Source: Lachnospiraceae bacterium (GTDB taxonomy: Bacteria; Bacillota_A; Clostridia; Lachnospirales; Lachnospiraceae). Taken from it: DNA of 6,211 bases. The notes under the pieces are model-generated. The model saw only the letters and a program-made list of their open reading frames with translations, had not been told where the DNA came from and made no database searches. This document shows positions 1 to 4,957 of the stretch, in pieces. Location of the stretch: positions 1 through 6,211 of the forward strand of contig JAFQDI010000088.1 in assembly GCA_017416055.1 (NCBI GenBank), in the 5' to 3' direction. The first letter of the stretch is position 1. Every line of letters begins with the position of its first letter. The position numbers were made by a program, and so were the translations under genes.

Positions 1-840
1 CTGTCCAACCTTTACGGTGTCGCCAACCTCAACCACGGGGTTAGCCGGAGCACCTGCATGCATAGACAACGGAATCACCACCGTCTTCGGCTCAGGGAAT
101 CTCACGAGATCGATATGCTCACTGAATTCCTTGCGCTCTGAGGGATGGATACCGCCGTAGTATCCCTCGAATCTCTCTTCACGGATCGCCTTTACATAAT
201 CATTGATAACCTTAAAGTTAACCTTGGAATAATCACGAAGCTGTACGGGCTGATTTAAGAACTCCTCCAGACGGCCCTGCTTTGCCAGTCTCTGATAGAT
301 CTTCTCCCATGCACAATCCTTCTCCGGATCAACTTCACATTTGCCGTTCTTCGCGCCGCCACACTGTCCGTTTACCAGACTCTTGGAGCAGTCAACGATG
401 GGGCAGATACCGCCGGTCACGTTCAGGTAGCACTGTGCACATGCATCACAGGCCTTCTTTGTCAATGCCATACCGTGATGGCCGGTGTAGTTCAGTGAAT
501 TGCTGGCCGCAATGACAGACTTTCCTGTCAGATCTGCAACAGTCTGAATACCCAAACCACAGGAGATCACTGCCACATACTCGGTTCCCTCGGGAATCAG
601 CTCTGCAATCTTCTTCTCAGTCTGAGTCTTGTTGCACAAAAAGTCAACCTTCACGGTACCTGTCACGTTCTTTCCGAGCTCGGAAGCAAGCTTCACAAAC
701 TCCTCGCAATCAGGTTCGTCAACGGTCTCAAATTCCTTGAAGCACTTGTTACAAGCAATCACGAACAGGTTATCCTTATCGGCCAATAAAGACTTCAGTT
801 CGTCGCTTCCTTTCAGCTTATACTTGGTATAGTTCTCCAA
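1..840 (-). CDS. MetV-RnfC fusion protein, N-terminal 280 residues (3' end outside window)
   Basis: Seen: an uninterrupted reading frame of 280 codons runs off the window at base 1. Residues about 20-205 match the MetV / methylenetetrahydrofolate reductase C-terminal family: CNKC at 30-33, C69, SCG at 93-95, then a dense cysteine block (CDACAQC 131-137, GGICP 143-147, C151, NGQCGG 157-162, GKCEV 166-170, DCAW 175-178). Residues about 226-280 match the RnfC N-terminal domain: YYGGIHPSERK, then VVIPLSMHAGAPA and a VEVGDTVKVGQ lipoyl-like hairpin. Family knowledge: in acetogens MetV supports MetF, which reduces methylene-THF to methyl-THF, and RnfC2 oxidises NADH through FMN and Fe-S clusters. 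Inference: a cytoplasmic NADH-linked one-carbon reductase subunit whose FMN/NADH and ferredoxin-like parts lie beyond base 1, perhaps with metF next to it. Start: TTG at 840, because no ATG or GTG lies in frame before the upstream TAG at 961-963 and AAGGAAGGTG sits 5 bases upstream. The domain assignment is firm; the exact reaction is not. Confidence 0.88.
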   Translation of the reverse strand, partial: MENYTKYKLKGSDELKSLLADKDNLFVIACNKCFKEFETVDEPDCEEFVKLASELGKNVTGTVKVDFLCNKTQTEKKIAELIPEGTEYVAVISCGLGIQTVADLTGKSVIAASNSLNYTGHHGMALTKKACDACAQCYLNVTGGICPIVDCSKSLVNGQCGGAKNGKCEVDPEKDCAWEKIYQRLAKQGRLEEFLNQPVQLRDYSKVNFKVINDYVKAIREERFEGYYGGIHPSERKEFSEHIDLVRFPEPKTVVIPLSMHAGAPANPVVEVGDTVKVGQ

Positions 841-845
841 TTGCT

Positions 846-855
846 CACCTTCCTT
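846..855 (-). promoter_or_regulatory. Ribosome binding site that fixes the TTG start of the MetV-RnfC gene
   Basis: The minus strand reads AAGGAAGGTG, ending 5 bases before TTG at 840-838. The upstream in-frame codons back to the stop at 961-963 contain no ATG or GTG, so this site decides the start. The only other in-frame TTG (925-927) has no purine-rich sequence at a suitable distance. Confidence 0.75.
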
Positions 856-978
856 ATAAAATTGATTTACGAACCTTTTCCTTATCTGCTTTTGTACATC
901 TTCAACGCTTGCATGTATCGTTGGCAATAAAACACAGAAAAACAAATAAAAAACCGGTCTACAATTAGTTCAATCTTC

Positions 979-987
979 AGTATAGCA
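979..987 (-). promoter_or_regulatory. Probable extended -10 promoter for the MetV-RnfC gene
   Basis: The minus strand reads TGCTATACT, a TGn-extended -10 element close to the TATAAT consensus. The hexamer 17 bases upstream (TAGATA) is a poor -35 match, as is common with extended -10 promoters. Transcription would begin near base 972, giving a leader of about 130 bases. This is a sequence match only; other AT-rich hexamers in the gap could serve. Confidence 0.45.
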
Positions 988-1080
988 CAGATTACTCCTA
1001 TTATCTAGTAGAAATCATGTATTTTTGTGAAAAATATATCTTTATCCGGCACAAAAAAGACGCATCGCAGGCCAAATGAT

Positions 1081-1117
1081 AGGAGCCTGTTCAGCACAAA
1101 CACTTGAACAGGCTCCT
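1081..1117 (-). terminator. 13-bp hairpin at the 3' end of the malEFGK-like operon
   Basis: AGGAGCCTGTTCA (1081-1093) is perfectly complementary to TGAACAGGCTCCT (1105-1117) across an 11-base loop. It lies about 45 bases after the malK stop codon. On the minus strand the stem is followed by ATCATTTGG rather than a U-tract; the first T-run (TTTTTT) comes about 22 bases later, at 1053-1058. It may be a non-canonical terminator or an mRNA-stabilising 3' hairpin left after trimming. The structure is certain; the terminator role is likely from position alone. Confidence 0.6.
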
Positions 1118-1162
1118 TATCCATTACACAGGACGGTTTAAGTCCTTTTTTTGGTCAGACGA

Positions 1163-2290
1163 TCATCTCGTCAGCAGATTCTTCTCACTCTCTGCGTCAA
1201 AGAAGTGCATTACCTTTCCTTCGAAGGTGATGTACAGCTTGCTGCCGGATACCATCGACTTGCGCTGCTCATCATCCAAAATGATAGTCGGAATACGAAC
1301 AATCAGCTTGTCGCCATTCTCCTCCACAACGTGCAGGTGAAGCTCGCTGCCCATCATCTCGTTTACGGTGATGGTGCAAGGGATCGCTGCAGGGTCCTTG
1401 GGATCTGCCAGCGTCACGTGCTCGGGACGAACGCCCAGGATGATCTCCTGAGAATTGATTCTTCTCTCACGAAGCATATCTGCCTTCTTGCCGGTAACTT
1501 CGATTTTCGCGCCGTAAGGGGTAATGTAGTATTTTCCGCCCTCGCTCACCAGCTTCGTCTTGAAGGTATTCATCTTCGGCGCGCCGATGAACTCAGCCAC
1601 AAACAGGTTGTCGGGCATGTCAAACACTTCGGTGGGGGTTCCTACCTGCTGGATGAAACCATCCTTCATGATAACGATACGATCGCCCAGAGTCATCGCC
1701 TCGGTCTGATCATGGGTAACGTAGATAAAGGTGGTGTTGATCTTCTGGCGGAGCAGAATGATCTCGGCACGCATCTGGTTTCTCAGCTTCGCATCCAGAT
1801 TGGACAGCGGCTCATCCATCAAAAACACTTTGCTGTCGCGCACCATCGCACGACCGATGGCAACACGCTGGCGCTGACCGCCGGAAAGTGCACGGGGCTT
1901 TCTGGTGAGATACTCAGTGATGCCAAGGATCTCTGCGGCATTCACCACGCGCTCATAAACTTCTTCATTGGGAACCTTCTTCAGTCTCAGACTGAACGCC
2001 ATATTCTCAAATACGGACAGATGGGGATACAGCGCATAGTTCTGGAAAACCATGGCAATATCACGGTCGCGGGGCTGCAGATCGTTCACTACAACGCCGT
2101 CGATCTCTACCGTTCCCTCGGAGATATCTTCCAGACCTGCGATCATTCGCAGAGTGGTGGACTTTCCACAACCGGAGGGTCCTACAAATACGATAAATTC
2201 CTTGTCTGCAATATCCAGATTAAAGTCCTGAACCGCTACAACATTTTTGTCGTAGATTTTTTTGACATTCGTTAATTTTACACTAGCCAT
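1163..2290 (-). CDS. malK: Sugar ABC transporter ATP-binding protein, MalK/MsmK/UgpC family
   Basis: The cytoplasmic ATPase that powers sugar import, acting as a dimer on the MalF-MalG channel. At 375 residues it is the usual length for the family. Visible motifs: Walker A GPSGCGKST 37-45, Q-loop VFQN with Q83, signature LSGGQ 135-139, Walker B VFLMDE 155-160, D-loop SNLD 163-166, and switch histidine H193 in YVTHDQTEAM. The C-terminal part (about 235-375) is the TOBE-type regulatory domain with the family's GVRPEH at 286-291. Start: ATG at 2290 with AAGGAGAGG (2299-2307) 8 bases upstream, overlapping the malG stop; the 15-base gap indicates co-translation in one operon. MsmK-type ATPases often serve several sugar importers in Firmicutes, so this one may be shared. 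UgpC is the common automatic name, but the glycerol phosphate role is not supported by these neighbours. Confidence 0.95.
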   Translation of the reverse strand: MASVKLTNVKKIYDKNVVAVQDFNLDIADKEFIVFVGPSGCGKSTTLRMIAGLEDISEGTVEIDGVVVNDLQPRDRDIAMVFQNYALYPHLSVFENMAFSLRLKKVPNEEVYERVVNAAEILGITEYLTRKPRALSGGQRQRVAIGRAMVRDSKVFLMDEPLSNLDAKLRNQMRAEIILLRQKINTTFIYVTHDQTEAMTLGDRIVIMKDGFIQQVGTPTEVFDMPDNLFVAEFIGAPKMNTFKTKLVSEGGKYYITPYGAKIEVTGKKADMLRERRINSQEIILGVRPEHVTLADPKDPAAIPCTITVNEMMGSELHLHVVEENGDKLIVRIPTIILDDEQRKSMVSGSKLYITFEGKVMHFFDAESEKNLLTR

Positions 2291-2305
2291 AATTCTTACC
2301 TCTCC

Positions 2306-3214
2306 TTATCCCTTAACTGCACCGCCGGTTACGCCCTCAACATAATACTTCTGCAGAAGCAGGAATACGGTCGTAACGGGGATCGCAACGATCACACCCG
2401 CAGCACAGAACATGGTGTAGTTCGTATTTACCATTGTTTTGGAAAGCCACTCATACACACCCACGGCAACGTTCATACCGGCGCTGGTCTCGTGGATAAT
2501 GTAGCTTGCAAGCATAAAGTCTCCCCAGGGAGCCATAAAGCCCATCAGAATGGTGTAAATAACGATCGGCTTTGAGAGAGGCATGATCAGCTTGTAGAAC
2601 ACCTGCCAACGGGTAGCACCGTCTACTCTCGCCGCCTCATCAAGGCTCTTCGGGATGGTGTCAAAGAATCCCTTGGACACATAATAACCCATACCACTGC
2701 TCGCACAATATACGATAATCAGACCGGCAGGTGCATGGTTCATGGTCAGTCCCAAATCCGCGAAGACTTTGTAGATCAGGATCATGGTCAGAAATCCGGG
2801 GAACATACCCAGGATCAGCATCAGGTTCATCAGTCCTTTTCTGCCTTTGAATCTTAAACGGGACAGCACGTAACTCATGGAGAGCACGAAGAACGTCTGA
2901 AGAACCGCTGTTGCAAGGCCCATGATTCCTGTGTTCTTAAACCAGAGGAGGAAATCCGTTTCCTTAAACAGGCGGATGTAGTTGTCCAAACCAAACTTTT
3001 TCGGCCAGAGGTAACTCACCTGCATGGGTGTCTCCACACGGAAGGACTCCAGAACGATTCCAAAGAAGGGGAAGAGCCAGATACAGGAAACCAGTACCAG
3101 GATAGTATACACGACCAGATTACTCAGTCTGCGGCTGGCCTTGGCTCCAAGGCTTCTCTTCTGCTTTTTCTGTGTTTCTTGTTTCAGTTTTTTCTTTAAT
3201 TCACGATTTGTCAT
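2306..3214 (-). CDS. malG: Sugar ABC transporter permease, MalG family
   Basis: One of two inner-membrane channel subunits of the importer; it forms a heterodimer with MalF and docks on MalK. The 302 residues start with a basic cytoplasmic tail (1-30, many Lys/Arg), followed by about six membrane segments: roughly 33-55, 96-118, 126-150, 162-182, 211-235 and 268-290. The coupling-helix EAA motif is intact at 193-211 (EAARVDGATRWQVFYKLIM), the site that contacts the ATPase. The ending YVEGVTGGAVKG is the classic MalG C-terminus. The start ATG (3214-3212) shares one base with the malF stop (TAATG), and GAGGAGG (3225-3231), encoded in the last malF codons, lies 10 bases upstream, indicating translational coupling. 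The family call is firm; the maltodextrin substrate is inferred from the operon and the binding protein. Confidence 0.93.
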   Translation of the reverse strand: MTNRELKKKLKQETQKKQKRSLGAKASRRLSNLVVYTILVLVSCIWLFPFFGIVLESFRVETPMQVSYLWPKKFGLDNYIRLFKETDFLLWFKNTGIMGLATAVLQTFFVLSMSYVLSRLRFKGRKGLMNLMLILGMFPGFLTMILIYKVFADLGLTMNHAPAGLIIVYCASSGMGYYVSKGFFDTIPKSLDEAARVDGATRWQVFYKLIMPLSKPIVIYTILMGFMAPWGDFMLASYIIHETSAGMNVAVGVYEWLSKTMVNTNYTMFCAAGVIVAIPVTTVFLLLQKYYVEGVTGGAVKG

Positions 3215-4782
3215 TATCTGTAATCCTCCTCGTTCTTAGTGGATGGAATTACATTGTAAACGATCAGCGACAGAACTGCGACAACCACGAACACCAGAAT
3301 ACCAATGACGGATGCCATATAGTACTTCGTCTCCGCGCTGTTCAGCGTCATCTTGTACAGCCAGGTGATCAACAAGTCCGTGGATCCTACCGATACACCG
3401 CCCGCCGTTCCGATCTCCGTGTTAAGCGGGTTACCTCCTGTCAGAAGGTAGATAACGTTAAAGTTGTTCAGGTTTCCGACAAAGCTGGTCAGCAGATACG
3501 GTCCCATGACGAACATCATGTAGGGAAGAGTGATCTTCGTGTACTGCTGTACGCCGGTCGCTCCATCGATTCGGGAGGACTCATACAGATCCTGAGGAAT
3601 ATTCATCAGAATACCGGTTGCCATCAGCATAATATAAGGAACGCCGACCCAGATGTTCAGAATGATGACCAGGATTTTTGCCGATACCGGATCATCCCAA
3701 AGGGAAAGGTTGTTCGCAGCAAGCATGGAGTCCGGGATCAGATTCCACTCCAGCAAAAGCTTACCGAGAATACCGGAATCGTCAAACAGTTTTGATACAT
3801 AGAGGAGGGACACGAACTGAGGGATCGCGATGGTCATGACCAGAACGGTTCTCCAGAACTTCTTGATCTTGATGCCTTTCTTGTTGATCATCATCGCAAC
3901 GAACATACCCAGGAAGTAGTTGGTGAAGGTTGCGAAGAATGCCCACATCAGTGTCCAGGAAAGGATCTCTCCGAACGCAAGGCCGAGACCTCCTTTTCCG
4001 AAGTTAAACAGCTCATTGAAGTGTTTCAAACCAACCCAGCTGAACAGGTTGGCGTATCCATCATGCGCCGCGTCATAGCTGGTGAACGCCACAAGTACCA
4101 TATAGATGATAGGCAACACGGTGAACAAAATAATACCGGTCATGGGGAGAGCCAACAGCGTCTTGTGGAAATCATTGTCCAACAGAGATTTCAGATCGTC
4201 GCTTGCGCTCTTGATCTTTTTACCCTTTGCCGTAATATCCATACAGATACGGCACTGTTTTACCTGAACTCTCCAGGTGTAGATGAAGGCGAAAATAAAG
4301 ATAATACTCAGCAAGCCGTAGAGCATAACCTTTACCGAGTCATCGCCGGCCACCCAAACATCCGTGTCATAGATGGGATCGTACTGGAAACCACCCTGAA
4401 TGGTACCGATGGTCGCACCTTTCCGGAACCAATTACCTTTGCTGATCCAGTAAATACCACCGCTGGGCACCAGCATGTATCCGATAAAGATAACTTCAAA
4501 CAACAGAAACAGAATTCCTCTCAAGATCTGTCCGTAATAAAGGTTTCCGAAACCGAAAACAAAGAAAGAAAGCTTCACCGCCCAATTTCCCTTTTTAAAG
4601 GTAGTGATAATATCCAAAAATTCGTTCTTGACAGCAGATCCACAGGATTTAACGAGCTCCACAATTTTCGTACCGAGATCCTTAAACCACAGGGGGATCG
4701 CACAGAGGAACAGTTTGAGTTTGTAAAGAAGTGCTTGAAACTTGTTCAGTTTTAAGTATTCCAAATCGTTTAATTTCTTCAT
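3214..4782 (-). CDS. malF: Sugar ABC transporter permease, MalF family, with N-terminal extension
   Basis: The second channel subunit of the importer. It is long, at 522 residues; simple sugar permeases of this fold are nearer 300. Residues 1-205 form an extension: an amphipathic lysine-rich start, hydrophobic stretches at about 71-104 (including FGFGNLYYGQILRGILF, a pattern I associate with Firmicutes MalF proteins), an exported-looking loop around 105-150, another segment at 152-170, then a charged stretch. The permease core follows, with segments near 207-233, 273-298, 313-332, 367-395, 422-440 and 485-511. The EAA loop is degenerate: ESSRIDGATGVQQYTKITLP at 401-420 keeps the DGA core but has ESS for EAA. 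The ATG at 4782 has only a short GAGG two bases upstream; a strong AAGGAGG lies 31 bases away beyond a hairpin (see separate entry). The stop overlaps malG by one base. Confidence 0.93.
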   Translation of the reverse strand: MKKLNDLEYLKLNKFQALLYKLKLFLCAIPLWFKDLGTKIVELVKSCGSAVKNEFLDIITTFKKGNWAVKLSFFVFGFGNLYYGQILRGILFLLFEVIFIGYMLVPSGGIYWISKGNWFRKGATIGTIQGGFQYDPIYDTDVWVAGDDSVKVMLYGLLSIIFIFAFIYTWRVQVKQCRICMDITAKGKKIKSASDDLKSLLDNDFHKTLLALPMTGIILFTVLPIIYMVLVAFTSYDAAHDGYANLFSWVGLKHFNELFNFGKGGLGLAFGEILSWTLMWAFFATFTNYFLGMFVAMMINKKGIKIKKFWRTVLVMTIAIPQFVSLLYVSKLFDDSGILGKLLLEWNLIPDSMLAANNLSLWDDPVSAKILVIILNIWVGVPYIMLMATGILMNIPQDLYESSRIDGATGVQQYTKITLPYMMFVMGPYLLTSFVGNLNNFNVIYLLTGGNPLNTEIGTAGGVSVGSTDLLITWLYKMTLNSAETKYYMASVIGILVFVVVAVLSLIVYNVIPSTKNEEDYR

Positions 4783-4792
4783 AACCTCAGAA

Positions 4793-4820
4793 TATAAACC
4801 TCGTTTATACTATCCTCCTT
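4793..4820 (-). promoter_or_regulatory. malF Shine-Dalgarno AAGGAGG followed by a small hairpin
   Basis: AAGGAGG (4814-4820) is a near-perfect anti-16S match but sits 31 bases before the malF ATG, too far for normal use. Between them TATAAAC and GTTTATA (4803-4809 and 4793-4799) form a 7-bp stem with a 3-base loop. Folding it would cut the effective spacing to about 14 bases. No ATG, GTG or TTG occurs at normal distance after the AAGGAGG, so it is unlikely to serve a leader peptide. An alternative weak GAGG site lies only 2 bases before the ATG. Confidence 0.5.
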
Positions 4821-4834
4821 CTTTTAATATAGCA

Positions 4835-4900
4835 AGAAAGCATTGCTTGCCGGTGCACAAGACAACTGTTGTCCTTGTGTACCAGCTAACAATGCCTTCT
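4835..4900 (-). repeat. Long imperfect hairpin in the malE-malF gap
   Basis: On the minus strand AGAAGGCATTG (4890-4900) pairs with CAATGCTTTCT (4835-4845) with one G-U pair. TTAGCT then partly pairs with GGCAAG, and GGTACACAAGGACAA pairs with TTGTCTTGTGCACC around a CAG loop, with one mismatch and one bulged G. The whole element is a 66-base stem of about 31 positions. It lies between the binding-protein stop and the malF ribosome binding site and has no U-tract, so mRNA stabilisation or partial attenuation fits better than full termination. Confidence 0.65.
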
Positions 4901-4903
4901 CAT

Positions 4904-4943
4904 GAGGGAACAGGGGAGCCTGGAATGCTCCCCGATCACCCTC
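4904..4943 (-). repeat. GC-rich hairpin just after the binding-protein stop codon
   Basis: GGGGAGC and GCTCCCC (4927-4933 and 4913-4919 on the minus strand) form a 7-bp stem with a 7-base loop, starting 24 bases after the stop. An outer GAGGG/CCCTC pair (4939-4943 and 4904-4908) extends it across a small internal loop. No T-run follows directly. Together with the next hairpin it separates the binding-protein cistron from malF, where a 3'-protective element would be expected. Confidence 0.6.
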
Positions 4944-4957
4944 GATTCATTATGTAA

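Larger units (their letters stand above)
841..1162. other. Non-coding gap between the sugar-importer operon and the MetV-RnfC gene
   Basis: This 322-base AT-rich stretch holds no credible gene on either strand. From right to left it contains a short repeat next to a T-run just after malK (1130-1152), the 13-bp hairpin 1081-1117, an inverted repeat TTTTTGTG/CACAAAAA (1022-1029 and 1050-1057), the likely promoter near 979-987, T-rich leader DNA (941-955), a small potential structure at 895-923, and the ribosome binding site at 846-855. I saw no conserved THF, SAM or cobalamin riboswitch core in the leader. Confidence 0.7.

Noticed and set aside
1..165. PduS-type cobalamin reductase as the identity of the C-terminal part of the left gene
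   Set aside because: PduS shares the RnfC fold, but GGIHPSERK followed by VVIPLSMHAGAPA is the true RnfC N-terminal pattern, and the attached MetV domain fits the RnfC2-type reductase subunit.
282..832. Short plus-strand frames opposite the MetV-RnfC gene
   Set aside because: The minus-strand frame carries the conserved MetV cysteine block and RnfC motifs; the plus-strand peptides show nothing recognisable.
900..914. Possible CcpA cre site (ATGCAAGCGTTGAAG, minus strand)
   Set aside because: It matches the left half and central CG of the cre consensus but fails the required C near the right end, and the gene is not obviously carbohydrate-related.
841..972. THF or other known riboswitch in the MetV-RnfC leader
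   Set aside because: I looked for conserved core sequences of folate, SAM and cobalamin riboswitches and saw none; the leader is short and AT-rich.
1130..1152. Plus-strand terminator-like hairpin AGGAC/GTCCT followed by seven Ts
   Set aside because: The stem is only 5 bp and there is no plus-strand gene to terminate; on the minus strand the A-run precedes the stem, so it cannot end the malK transcript.
1151..2275. Open frame of 374 codons on the plus strand opposite malK
   Set aside because: It is antisense to an unmistakable ATPase gene with every ABC motif, has no recognisable domain, and comes from the codon bias of the real gene.
1163..2290. Glycerol-3-phosphate import (UgpC) as the function of the ATPase
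   Set aside because: The partner permeases and binding protein are of the MalF/MalG/MalE type, so sugar import is far better supported.
3172..4755. Plus-strand open frames opposite malF (3172-3795 and 4021-4755)
   Set aside because: Both are antisense to the MalF permease frame, are rich in His, Gln and Arg with no domain pattern, and lack operon logic.
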